Of a stretch of DNA of 64,000 nt, positions 53,662 through 61,606 are shown piece by piece. Positions within the stretch are counted from its first letter, which is position 1; every line of letters starts with the position of its first letter. The DNA comes from a bacterium (GTDB lineage: Bacteria; Cyanobacteriota; Vampirovibrionia; Gastranaerophilales; Gastranaerophilaceae). The stretch spans positions 1 to 64,000 of the forward strand of contig JAFXHF010000015.1 of the NCBI GenBank assembly GCA_017536545.1, written 5' to 3'. The translations under genes and the position numbers were made by a program. Below the pieces are notes generated by a model. It made no database searches. It was not told the DNA's origin and worked only from the letters and a program-made list of their open reading frames with translations.

Positions 53662-55329
53662 TTACAGTTCGAACAAGCTATGTAGTCTTGCTCTAATATC
53701 TTCTTCTTCTAATTCTTCTGTAATTCTGTTTAAGTCGATTGCCATTTGATAATAATTTGCGGCATCGTTAGTAAAGCCCATTTCTTGGCTTGCACGACCT
53801 GCGTTGAAGTATGCAAGTGTGTAATTAGGGTTTAGTGCAATTGCTTCTTCAAAGTATTCTAAAGCTTCTTCAGCATCCATCAAACCGTCAAGGTAAAGAA
53901 TACCTAAGTTGTTTTGTGCAAATTCGTTTTCTGGGTTGATTTCAACAGCTTTGTGGTAAGCTACAAGTGCTTCTTCTAGATAATCTTTTTCCCATAATGC
54001 GATACCAACTTTGGAGTAAGCTCTAAAATCTTCTGGGTTAAGGGTGATTGCATCACAATATGAACGAATTGCTTTATCCAAGTCATAATCTGCCATGTGA
54101 ATATCACCTAAGGCGATGTATAAATCATAGTTTTTAGGGTCTAGGATTATACCTGCTTGATAAGTAGAAACTGCGGCTTCAACGTTACCTTTGTGTTCTG
54201 CATAAATTGAACCTAATGCTTGGCAAACAATTGAAGTCCATTCAGCATCTGGATTAATGGCAATTGCTTTTTGATAGTGTTCAATTGCATCGTCATACAA
54301 TTCTGCTTTCGCATAAGCATAGCCTAGAGAATTGTTAAAAAATGGGTTTTCAGGTTCTCTATCAACGGCTAATTTGAATGCACTGATTGAATTTAATTTA
54401 TCTTCTTTTGACATGTATAAATGACCCAATTCGTAGTAGATTTGAGCTGTATCAATGTCGAATTCTAAAAGTCTCTCGTAGCAATCGATAGCTTCTTCAG
54501 TGTTTTCAGGGAAGTATGATTGCAAGATTGTAGCTAATTTAACAAGAATTTCACGATTCATTGGGTTAGCTTCTAGGACTTTTTTGTAGCATTCAACTGT
54601 TCTATCAATATCTTTACTTCTAAGTGCTAAATCGCCCATCTTATTGTAAAAATATTCGCTATGAATAGTATTGTCGATTGCCTGCTGGTATAATTTTTCA
54701 GCTGAATCGTACATCTTGAATTTTTCAAAGAATTTTCCAACAGTGTTGTAAGTGAAGATAGACGCATCATTTGTCATGTTTTTATAAAACATTTTCATTG
54801 TTGGTCTATCCCAAGCAAGCATGACACTACCTGTTAGGAAATAGTACAAGAATCCCACATAATCTTTGTAAGTGCCGTTTTGAGAATTGATTTTCTGCAA
54901 TAATGATTGAGATAAAATCATTCTTGGACGGCCTGAAGTTAGTGGATTCATTGAGATTGCAGTTTTGAATTCTTTTTCGGCTGAAGTATAATCTTCTGCT
55001 AACTGCATGAAATAACCTGTGTAAAGTCTGGCATCTTTATTGTTAGGGGATAGTGAAATAGCTGTTTTACATTGTTCAATAGCGGTATTAACACTGATTT
55101 GTCCTTGCTCCCACATTAAAGTCGCTAAACGGTAATAAGTTTCTGGAATAGTAGGGTCATATTTAACCGCATCAACATAATGCTCCATAGCTTCTTGAAG
55201 ATCATTGTTACGTTGACCGATTAGATATTTTTCATGAGCTAATCTGGCTTTTTCTAATGAATCTTTTGCTCTTTCTTTATTTTCGATATTGTCTGTGCCA
55301 ATCATTGGCATTAGTACTTGTTCTGACAT
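53662..55329 (-). CDS. TPR-repeat protein (555 aa)
   Basis: Nearly the whole chain is tetratricopeptide repeats, roughly 12-14 units, with clear copies such as AIEHYQKAIAINPDAEWTSI and EEALVAYHKAVEINPENEFA. TPR superhelices bind proteins; the partner is unknown. There is no signal peptide or membrane helix, so it is probably cytosolic. The variant region at about 160-190 (YKDYVGFLYYFLTGSVMLAW) interrupts the repeats. Monocistronic, with a clear terminator. Confidence 0.88.
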   Translation of the reverse strand: MSEQVLMPMIGTDNIENKERAKDSLEKARLAHEKYLIGQRNNDLQEAMEHYVDAVKYDPTIPETYYRLATLMWEQGQISVNTAIEQCKTAISLSPNNKDARLYTGYFMQLAEDYTSAEKEFKTAISMNPLTSGRPRMILSQSLLQKINSQNGTYKDYVGFLYYFLTGSVMLAWDRPTMKMFYKNMTNDASIFTYNTVGKFFEKFKMYDSAEKLYQQAIDNTIHSEYFYNKMGDLALRSKDIDRTVECYKKVLEANPMNREILVKLATILQSYFPENTEEAIDCYERLLEFDIDTAQIYYELGHLYMSKEDKLNSISAFKLAVDREPENPFFNNSLGYAYAKAELYDDAIEHYQKAIAINPDAEWTSIVCQALGSIYAEHKGNVEAAVSTYQAGIILDPKNYDLYIALGDIHMADYDLDKAIRSYCDAITLNPEDFRAYSKVGIALWEKDYLEEALVAYHKAVEINPENEFAQNNLGILYLDGLMDAEEALEYFEEAIALNPNYTLAYFNAGRASQEMGFTNDAANYYQMAIDLNRITEELEEEDIRARLHSLFEL

Positions 55330-55449
55330 CTTTCTGCCCCACTACAATAATAGATTTACTTATAGTGACGGGTAAAACTTTAATTTCTTTAGTAACTTTC
55401 ACAAAATATCCTCCAAATAGAGGAGGGGCAAATGTAGTCCATAAAAAAT

Positions 55450-55474
55450 GAGTACCTGTAAAACACAGATACTC
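55450..55474. terminator. Terminator of the Bax-inhibitor-like gene (bidirectional)
   Basis: GAGTACCTGT (55450-55459) pairs with ACAGATACTC (55465-55474; one mismatch or wobble) around AAAAC, with T tracts on both sides. Confidence 0.7.
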
Positions 55475-55495
55475 GTTTTTTATTGTTTTTTTATT

Positions 55496-56239
55496 TTAAT
55501 CTCTGCTTTGTAATTTCATTAAAAGATTAAGGATTTCGATATACATCCAAACAATAGTTACCATTAATGAAAATCCAAAGTACCATTCCAAGTGTTTATC
55601 AACATTTCCTGCATATCTTTCAATATTATCAAAATCTACAATAAGATTGAATGTTGCAATTGCAACTACAATAAGGCTAAATCCTATTCCTATTGGGCTA
55701 TTAGAAAATATATGTGGAATAGTGATATTGAAGAAACTCAAAATTAACTGAGCTACATATATCCAAAAAATGGCAAATGTAGCGTTAAAAATCACCATTC
55801 TAAATTTATCAGTGCATTTTACTAGTCCAGTTTTGTAGAAAAAGAACATGCCAAATAATGCTAAGAATGTTCCTAATGCGGCTTGAGTTGCAACCCCTGG
55901 GTAGTATTTGTTTGCGATTGCTGAAATGAATCCTAACAATAAACCTTCGCAAAGTGCGTATAATGGGGTTGTTAGAATTAAGAATTTATTTTTAGGTGCA
56001 AAATAAATTAGTACGACTAAAGCTAAAGCACCAAACATGCCGAATTTTGCAAGCATGATAGCCTTATCTGCAAATCCTGTTAAAATTAAATACCAAGTGT
56101 ATGAAAATGTTGCCATTGCCATTAAGCCAAGCACACATGTTTTCAAGATAGTTCCGTTTATGGTCATAGCATGTTCGCCATTAAGTGTATGGAATGAGTC
56201 GTTTTTCAAAACGCCTTCTTGTAAAGTTGGGTTTGCCAT
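55496..56239 (-). CDS. Bax inhibitor-1-like membrane protein
   Basis: A 247-residue inner-membrane protein with seven hydrophobic helices. MTINGTILKTCVLGLMAMAT, YALCEGLLLGFISA and LIVVAIATFNLIVDFDNIER match the Bax1-I (BaxI_1) family; the last includes the conserved Asp pair thought to form a pH-sensitive latch. Family members conduct calcium or buffer stress; the bacterial role is unclear. AGAAAGGAG precedes the ATG. Its promoter region backs onto tRNA-Asn. Confidence 0.85.
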   Translation of the reverse strand: MANPTLQEGVLKNDSFHTLNGEHAMTINGTILKTCVLGLMAMATFSYTWYLILTGFADKAIMLAKFGMFGALALVVLIYFAPKNKFLILTTPLYALCEGLLLGFISAIANKYYPGVATQAALGTFLALFGMFFFYKTGLVKCTDKFRMVIFNATFAIFWIYVAQLILSFFNITIPHIFSNSPIGIGFSLIVVAIATFNLIVDFDNIERYAGNVDKHLEWYFGFSLMVTIVWMYIEILNLLMKLQSRD

Positions 56240-56374
56240 ACTGAAAACTCCTTTCTAAAATACCTCTCTAATCAACTATATTTTACCATATTTTAGTAAA
56301 ATCTCAATTATCCAAAAGAAAATCAAAAAAAGTACTTTACAATAAATTTTTTTTGTTATAGACTAAAGACATAA

Positions 56375-56446
56375 TCCTCAGTAGCTCAATGGCGGAGCAT
56401 TCGACTGTTAATCGAAGGGTTGCTGGTTCGAGTCCAGCCTGGGGAG
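56375..56446 (+). tRNA. tRNA-Asn (GTT)
   Basis: The acceptor TCCTCAG pairs with CTGGGGA; D-arm GCTCAATGGCGGAGC, anticodon loop CTGTTAA with anticodon GTT, T-arm GCTGGTTCGAGTCCAGC. Discriminator G; no CCA encoded. A possible promoter (TTTACA 56336-56341, TATAGA 56357-56362) has only a 15-bp spacer. T-rich DNA follows immediately, then a GC-rich insert. Confidence 0.95.
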
Positions 56447-56767
56447 TTTTTTTATGCCCAAAATTGGTTGAAAGTGTTTAATTGTCTAAAACTCCACAGG
56501 CGTCCTCTCACCGAGGTTGTTTTTCGTGTTGCTCAAAACAACCCTGGTTCTACCCACAAGGGGTACCCTCATCTGCAAGGCTCGTGTTGCTCGCCTGCAT
56601 TTGAGCTGAAGTCCAGCAAAAAATCAAGAATGGGAGTTTTTTTATGGAAAAAATATGACAGACCTTATGTCTGTTATTTTTTTTGTAAAACTCACAAGGC
56701 TAGGATGAGAACCGCAATTGCTGGTGAGAAGTCCAGCGAGCAGCGAGCAGAGGGCGAAGCCTATTTT
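56442..56767. repeat. Partial tRNA-Asn 3'-end copies in a GC-rich insert
   Basis: GGGAGTTTTTTTATG at the tRNA end (56442-56456) recurs at 56632-56646, 190 bp on. Upstream of that copy GAAGTCCAGC recalls the T-arm GAGTCCAGC. A third T-arm-like hairpin, GCTGG...TCCAGC, lies at about 56720-56737. The DNA between is GC-richer than the surroundings and carries no convincing gene. It ends where the DUF4186 homology is lost. Confidence 0.5.
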
Positions 56768-56992
56768 GCTTGTGGCTGTTGCGTGTTGGGCAACAAAAAC
56801 AGGATGACTACGCATTGGGGTTTGTTTGCCGTCGTTCACAGGTTCTGCCAGAGCAACTCTATCCCTAATAAAGTCACAGGCATGAGAATAAATTGTATCA
56901 ATACCTTTGTCCTTGATATATTCAAGTTCTTTTGCCCGAAGTTTAAATCTGCTCCTGAATTTTGATTTCGCTAACCTGTCTATAATATCCAT
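56642..56992 (-). pseudogene. DUF4186 family gene truncated by the GC-rich insert
   Basis: From ATG 56992 (GGATATTACT before it) the first 75 residues are a clear DUF4186 protein: RSRFKLRAKELEYIKDKGID, then NDGKQTPMRSHPVFVAQHAT. The family continues with a CCRGCLxKWH zinc-type motif and a helical end. Here, after QHATAT, the frame runs into unrelated sequence (SKIGFALCSLLAGLL) and stops at 56642. The loss of the conserved end coincides with the GC-rich insert at about 56768. It lies 11 bp after the DUF2971 gene. Probably non-functional. Confidence 0.7.
56658..56684 (+). terminator. Terminator after the duplicated tRNA-Asn end
   Basis: ACAGAC (56658-56663), loop CTTAT, GTCTGT (56669-56674), then a long T run. 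The layout parallels the second terminator at the tRNA-Asp locus. Confidence 0.65.
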
Positions 56993-57003
56993 AGTAATAT
57001 CCT

Positions 57004-57948
57004 TTAATCCTGTGAGGTTTCACTATAAACAACTTCCGATGACAATTCATATCTCCCTGGAATAGTAGACATCTTTTTTACAGTTGTAATTCCCTGTGAT
57101 TTGGCAATCTTAATTAATTTTTGTTCATCTTTTTTATCTATACATTTGCCAAGATATAAACAACAGGGTTTGTTTTTCATTGTATATTTACCAGATTTTT
57201 TGCCAAAGAATCTATACTCTTCTTCATATGCCCAAGTATTACACTTACTTGTTGCAAAGATAGTTTGAGATATTGTAATCTCCATTCCTACTAATTCCGG
57301 TTTAAAAATTGGTGCGGATAAATAAATAATAGGATATAAATAATGTTTAAATTCCAAATCCTTACTTATATCATATTCTACGCAAAAGCCTTTGTTCCAG
57401 TTTGCATAATGTGACCACATTAAAATATTATCCATTTTATTTGAAAAACAAGTTGCCCAGCAGCTTATTTTCATTGGTTTCTCTTTATGAGGATTGCTAT
57501 ATTCTTTGAATTTTTCATAATATTCTTTATATGTAGTTATATCCTTTAATGGATTTAGGATTTCATTGATACGACAATACTTTTCAGATGTTAGGGTTGA
57601 TGTAAATATATCAAAGTCTAATCCTGTCATAACTTTATGTATTAAATCAAATATAATTTTTGTCTCTGACTCGGATAAATCATAGTGTTTAAAAACATTA
57701 TTTATTACCCATAAATCTGAATTTATATTAACTTTGCAATCATGAAGGTCATTAAATTCATCTGGATTGCTCAACCAAATGTAATTATTTTTGAGTGCAT
57801 CAATATTTTTATTACTGCATTTTTGATAACGATAGATTTTATTTGGTAAAATAGAATCTTTAAAAGCATAAAAGTCTAGAACTGCTTGTTTGCTGTCCTT
57901 ACATTTATATATTAAATTTAAATAATTGTCTTGTTCGAGAGTATTCAT
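57004..57948 (-). CDS. DUF2971 family protein
   Basis: A 314-residue soluble protein with the family hallmarks KIYRYQKCSNKNIDALKNNY and IWLSNPDEFNDLHDCK, then ISCWATCFSNKMDNILMWSH and YANWNKGFCVEYD. C-terminal WAYEEEYRFFGKK carries the conserved acidic/Arg pair. DUF2971 proteins are frequent in mobile and defence-rich regions (family knowledge); the biochemical role is unknown. It is co-oriented with the truncated DUF4186 gene and divergent from a small membrane-protein operon across a 152-bp region with an inverted repeat. Confidence 0.82.
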   Translation of the reverse strand: MNTLEQDNYLNLIYKCKDSKQAVLDFYAFKDSILPNKIYRYQKCSNKNIDALKNNYIWLSNPDEFNDLHDCKVNINSDLWVINNVFKHYDLSESETKIIFDLIHKVMTGLDFDIFTSTLTSEKYCRINEILNPLKDITTYKEYYEKFKEYSNPHKEKPMKISCWATCFSNKMDNILMWSHYANWNKGFCVEYDISKDLEFKHYLYPIIYLSAPIFKPELVGMEITISQTIFATSKCNTWAYEEEYRFFGKKSGKYTMKNKPCCLYLGKCIDKKDEQKLIKIAKSQGITTVKKMSTIPGRYELSSEVVYSETSQD

Positions 57949-58011
57949 ATCTTTACCGTGATTTTATATTATCATAAACGAGGGCTATCTCAGAAACGAA
58001 CATAATCATTT

Positions 58012-58066
58012 AATACTTAATTTTTTATTAATAAATAAGTATTTAATAATATTTTCGTTTATAATA
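58012..58066. promoter_or_regulatory. Inverted repeat and -10 box upstream of the two-gene operon
   Basis: AATACTTA (58012-58019) and TAAGTATT (58036-58043) are perfect inverted half-sites 16 bp apart. A TATAAT box (about 58060-58065) follows, 35 bp before the ATG at 58101. The repeat could bind a regulator of this gene pair and of the divergent DUF2971 gene. Confidence 0.45.
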
Positions 58067-58100
58067 GCAGTATTAAAAACAAAAAGAGGTCAAAATTCGC

Positions 58101-58460
58101 ATGAAAAAAGGAATGTTTACATTTTTGACAATATGGTTTTTCGTAATTTTTGCTACATTATTACTATATTGCATATTTAATTGGCAGGAAGTAACAAATT
58201 TTAAGCCATTTAGCGGAAACTCTGCAATGTTATGTATGCTAATTATATGGACGTTTATACCTTTTTTAGCAAAATTTAAATTTGGAGATTTTGAATGGGA
58301 GATAAATAATCCGCTATATGCAAATATGGAACAAGCAAAACAAAATTTAGATGAAGCCGCAAATAAAGCTCAAAACATAAACATTGATTTTAATATCCAA
58401 AATAAATACAACGAAGAATTGAATACTGTTATGAAGAAGAAGGGAGGCAAAAATGTTTAG
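58101..58460 (+). CDS. Small two-helix membrane protein
   Basis: A 119-residue protein with two transmembrane helices (about 6-27, TFLTIWFFVIFATLLLYCIF, and 41-59, SAMLCMLIIWTFIPFLA). A cytosolic helical tail follows (ANMEQAKQNLDEAANKAQNI, then Lys-rich end). AAAAAGAGGTC precedes the ATG. It overlaps the next gene by 8 bp, so the two are translationally coupled and probably form a complex. The family is not recognised; the membrane anchor plus soluble partner layout resembles some small defence modules, but this is only analogy. Confidence 0.6.
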   Translation: MKKGMFTFLTIWFFVIFATLLLYCIFNWQEVTNFKPFSGNSAMLCMLIIWTFIPFLAKFKFGDFEWEINNPLYANMEQAKQNLDEAANKAQNINIDFNIQNKYNEELNTVMKKKGGKNV

Positions 58461-58755
58461 TTATAGCCAACCTCATTCTGCTTATAGTTATATGCAGAGA
58501 AGAAACGAAAGTTCTAACTTGTTAGCTGATGCTGCACAAAAGGGAATAGCATTGCTTAATAAACAAATAGATTATCAACTTTTAAATGCTTTTCAAAATT
58601 ATATTATTTCTGTTTTAAATATCGTTTCACAAAAAATGGGAATTGATTATATTTCTTTTTATAATCAATTTAATTTGTCAATCAGTAATTTATTACCATA
58701 CGACCAAGTAAAAAGAACAATTGAATTCATTTTAAATATCGCAAAAAGAATATAG
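58453..58755 (+). CDS. Small helical protein coupled to the membrane protein
   Basis: A 100-residue protein starting MFSYSQPHSAYSYMQRRNES, inside the end of the upstream gene and behind GGGAGG. After a Ser/Tyr-rich start it is predicted all-helical (LLADAAQKGIALLNKQIDYQ; DQVKRTIEFILNIAKRI). No known domain, no membrane segment. Its only clue is coupling to the preceding membrane protein. Confidence 0.55.
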   Translation: MFSYSQPHSAYSYMQRRNESSNLLADAAQKGIALLNKQIDYQLLNAFQNYIISVLNIVSQKMGIDYISFYNQFNLSISNLLPYDQVKRTIEFILNIAKRI

Positions 58756-58871
58756 TGTTATAGATGATTTTGTCAAAAGTTGATAAAAATACATCATAAT
58801 AAAACTTTGATGTTGTTTCAATTATGCTTAGAGAAAGTCAATTTAAACTAAGTTACTTTTGCTGTAACTGT

Positions 58872-59663
58872 TTAATACCAAATAGCTTGACTGTGCTGTT
58901 CTGCAAGAATATTGTTTATGTCTTCGCGTAAGATTTTGTCTAAATCTTCGGTTGATTTAATTGGGTGGTTTTCTCCATAAAGTTTATTTACAACGGATTG
59001 GATATTCGCAAAGGTCCAGTTGTTGCAAGTGAATTCGTTCATTGGTTGCTGAACTTTGCTTGAAAAAATTATATCGATAAATCCAGCATCGGAAAATAAT
59101 TCTCGGATGGCTAGATGAAATTCTTTTAATTCTTTTGAACATTCACCTAAAGAATCCAAAACATACAAATAATTATCTTTTGTAACTAATCCAATTGTAT
59201 GTACCCCTCCTAAAGGATTTGTGCCAAATATTTGATCTACAAATGTGATTTTTGCTGCTCCTTGTGTTTTTATTTCATCAATTAATGTCCAAGGATGACC
59301 GTTGACTCCGATTCTTTCGCCCTTATGTAGAAAACTTTTCTCTGCATTAAGGTTTGTTAATGACATTGTTCCTAAGTTTACAATCTGGCCAGATGAATAA
59401 TTGCTTGTTCGCCAAGATGTATTTGCATTATTTAATTTTTCGTGGTGTTTAATCTTTTTGAGAACATTTTCAGAACTATCAACTCCAAAATACTTGCAAG
59501 CGTCGCTAGTTTTATTTAACTGTTGTCCAACGTTTTTAGGTGTCATTTGTTGAATAGGCGGAGCTAAGCGTAAATTGGTTAAATCCGTTGGGGGGTTCCA
59601 TTTCCTAACTCCAAGTCCGATACAATTATGTGTTATGTTGTTTAGGGTCTTTGTATGCATCAT
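58872..59663 (-). CDS. CE-clan (Ulp1/SseL/YopJ-like) cysteine protease-like protein
   Basis: A 263-residue protein. GGVHTIGLVTKDNYLYVLDS holds H155 and D170; SSKVQQPMNEFTCNNWTFAN holds Q205/Q206 and C213. The order and spacing H-x14-D...Q-x6-C, with DS after the strand and an aromatic after the Cys, are those of the CE clan: SUMO/ubiquitin-type isopeptidases and YopJ-like acetyltransferases, often secreted effectors. No signal peptide and no x-F-K-G tag are visible. The N-terminal 100 residues are low in known motifs. The ribosome site is weak. Enzymatic class remains open. Confidence 0.6.
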   Translation of the reverse strand: MMHTKTLNNITHNCIGLGVRKWNPPTDLTNLRLAPPIQQMTPKNVGQQLNKTSDACKYFGVDSSENVLKKIKHHEKLNNANTSWRTSNYSSGQIVNLGTMSLTNLNAEKSFLHKGERIGVNGHPWTLIDEIKTQGAAKITFVDQIFGTNPLGGVHTIGLVTKDNYLYVLDSLGECSKELKEFHLAIRELFSDAGFIDIIFSSKVQQPMNEFTCNNWTFANIQSVVNKLYGENHPIKSTEDLDKILREDINNILAEQHSQAIWY

Positions 59664-59736
59664 TTTACTTTGAAAAAACTTCTACATTTATATAAAGTAT
59701 TTTATTTTGTAAAAATTGCTCTATGATAGTGCGTAG

Positions 59737-59753
59737 GTTGGGTGAAGCCCAAC
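59737..59753. repeat. Short palindromic element GTTGGG-tgaag-CCCAAC
   Basis: A perfect 6-bp inverted repeat in the context GTAGGTTGGGTGAAGCCCAACA. It resembles extragenic palindromes with GGTTGGG/CCCAACC cores seen in many bacteria. It lies just beyond the 3' end of the thioesterase gene and might also weakly terminate it. Confidence 0.4.
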
Positions 59754-59760
59754 AACATAC

Positions 59761-60270
59761 TTAGCTAAAAGTATAATTATAATCGATTTCGGTGATGCCA
59801 TCTTCAATTAAATATGGCATTTCTTCGTGTAAATCATAATCTTTAGCGATTTTTTCAATGGGTAGTTTTAAAAATGTTGCAAGACCTTCAGCGTAAACTG
59901 TACCGTCTTTATCAATAATTTTGGTGCAAGTCTTGAACATTCTTGATTTGTCTTCAACAATAATTCCACTACCAATTACTTCAATATCATATGGTACAGG
60001 TTTTTTATATTTAACTTCAAAGCTTGTTGTTACGCCTAATTGGTAATCACCATTTACCCAATAAGCACGGCAAGCTAGTTCATCTAAAAGGGTTACAAGT
60101 AAACCTCCGTGTACTCTTTGAGGAAAACTTTGGTGGTGTTGTCTATATGTAATTGGAGAAATTACACTACCATCTTCCATATTATAAAAATGTGCTTTCA
60201 AACTGTGAGGATTGTCTAATCCGCATACAAAGCACATTTTAGCGTTTTTCTGTTTGCTAATAACTTTCAT
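59761..60270 (-). CDS. PaaI-type hotdog-fold thioesterase
   Basis: A 169-residue acyl-CoA thioesterase-like protein. HHQSFPQRVHGGLLVTLLDE is the PaaI/4HBT motif, with HGG at the hotdog helix start and a catalytic Asp/Glu in LLDELACRAYW. TSFEVKYKKPVPYDIEVIGS is the central strand. The N-terminal KMCFVCGLDNPHSLKAHFY has a CxxC that is common in this subfamily. GGTGGG precedes the ATG. The acyl substrate is unknown. Confidence 0.85.
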   Translation of the reverse strand: MKVISKQKNAKMCFVCGLDNPHSLKAHFYNMEDGSVISPITYRQHHQSFPQRVHGGLLVTLLDELACRAYWVNGDYQLGVTTSFEVKYKKPVPYDIEVIGSGIIVEDKSRMFKTCTKIIDKDGTVYAEGLATFLKLPIEKIAKDYDLHEEMPYLIEDGITEIDYNYTFS

Positions 60271-60442
60271 AACCCACCTAAATTTAACCTTATAATCAAG
60301 TACAAAATCTCATAAAAACAAGGTTAAGTCAATTTGAGATAATGTTAGCAAATTTTTTATTTAGGAGTGTTATAGTGAATATAATTTTCGCAGTTTTTAT
60401 AATTAAGATTCTGTTGTTTTTAATAATAAAAAGGATTTTTTA

Positions 60443-61216
60443 TTGATTACACCGATTAGTAAAAATAATGATATTAACAAGCCATTTATAACGTTTAAAG
60501 CTCATCCTGATTTTGAAAAATTGGCAAAGCGTTATGAAATTACTGCGTCAAGTTTTTTTAGACGTGGTCAATTTTATGGTTCTACGTGTGATGAATTTGT
60601 AGAAGTTGCGAATACTTTGAACAAAATTTTCTTGCCATTTAATAAGTCTAAATCAATGCTTATTGCTGGGATTGGGGACTCTCAAGAACCTTTCTCTTAT
60701 TTGGCTGTTATCAAGGCTCTTCTTAGGGATACTCCATTAGGTAAAGTTGTAGATTTGTATACTGTAGATATGCAATCTAAACCAACTACGCAAAAACTTC
60801 GAGCAGATTCATTTTTTCATTCTTCTTGTGAACCAGAATTTGCAAGATGTAGTTTTGTGAAAGATGATCCAAAATTATATGGAGCATATACTTATCAAAA
60901 ATGGAGAGTATTAAATGAAATCTTTGAATACTTGAATGCTGTTTATAATAATGTCAAACGTAGTGTTTGGGACACAAGGATTCAAGATGCCATAAAAAAA
61001 TATCCAGATGAGAATTTTGATGTGGTTTCAATTAATAATACTTTAGGGTATATCGAATCCCAAAATGAGATAGTTTCAACATGTGAACATGTGATAAGGA
61101 CATTGAAACCAAACGGTATTTTTATTACTGATCCATATAAACTAAAAGCTGTTGAGGAGTCTGGAGTTTTAGATAATATGACAGAACTATATAAAGGGAT
61201 TTACCAAAAGAAATAA
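60443..61216 (+). CDS. CheR-like SAM methyltransferase with N-terminal tag
   Basis: A 257-residue protein starting at TTG 60443, 7 bp after AAGGA. KRYEITASSFFRRGQFYGST recalls the CheR N-terminal helix with TxFFR. MLIAGIGDSQEPFSYLAVIK aligns with the CheR SAM site (AGCSTGEEPYSxAM). FDVVSINNTLGYI and CEHVIRTLKPNGIFITDP are methyltransferase motifs IV-VI. The tag I16-T-F-K-A20 sits in NKPFITFKAHPDF. CheR normally methylates chemoreceptor glutamates; no chemoreceptor is nearby. The downstream CheD-like gene (61607) is convergent. Target unknown. Confidence 0.6.
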   Translation: MITPISKNNDINKPFITFKAHPDFEKLAKRYEITASSFFRRGQFYGSTCDEFVEVANTLNKIFLPFNKSKSMLIAGIGDSQEPFSYLAVIKALLRDTPLGKVVDLYTVDMQSKPTTQKLRADSFFHSSCEPEFARCSFVKDDPKLYGAYTYQKWRVLNEIFEYLNAVYNNVKRSVWDTRIQDAIKKYPDENFDVVSINNTLGYIESQNEIVSTCEHVIRTLKPNGIFITDPYKLKAVEESGVLDNMTELYKGIYQKK

Positions 61217-61472
61217 TCTTTTTTATATTTCTACTGGAGTTCTGCAAATTAGCGATAGTGCTTCGTCAATATTATGGTATAGCGTGTGATAATATTGGTG
61301 TTCGTATTTGTCTTGTGAAATGTCCATACCAGTTTTTGCGATAAGTTTCATTTGTTTTAATAAATCTGCCGTCATTGTGATTTCTTTGAATACACTACCT
61401 TCGTTTTTAATGCTTTTACCAATATTACCATGGTAAAGTTGTTTCCAGTTTTCAACAGAATCTTCGTTTTCA
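61213..61472. repeat. 260-bp direct repeat, copy A
   Basis: Matches 63727-63986 with three single-base differences seen by eye. It begins at the stop codon of the CheR-like gene, just as copy B begins at the stop codon of a different gene. In copy B it is the 3' end of a minus-strand gene; here the homology ends at 61472. Confidence 0.9.
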
Positions 61473-61564
61473 TTGAATTACAAGAACAGAGAAAAAATCT
61501 TGGGATTTCTCAAAATGATATTGAACTAGGTATGGAAAACTTCTCAATTGATGTTGACTTGTAG
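61223..61564 (-). pseudogene. Gene-end fragments left in the repeat region
   Basis: Minus strand 61477-61223 encodes NENEDSVENWKQLYHGNIGK and onward to RTPVEI, the same C-terminus as the partial gene at the right edge, but an in-frame TAA (61480-61478) cuts it off upstream. On the plus strand, 61475-61564 is an open stub (ELQEQRKNLGISQNDIELGM, ending SIDVDL) that has no start. Both look like remnants of genes broken by duplication or recombination. No intact gene lies between 61217 and 61606. Confidence 0.6.
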
Positions 61565-61606
61565 TTTGTAAAATCCAAACTTGTCAAATGTAGTTTGACC
61601 TACTGG

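Noticed and set aside
56420-56965. A 181-codon plus-strand open frame running through tRNA-Asn and beyond
   Set aside because: It starts inside the tRNA, covers a terminator and the antisense of the DUF4186 remnant, and has no ribosome site or protein-like composition.
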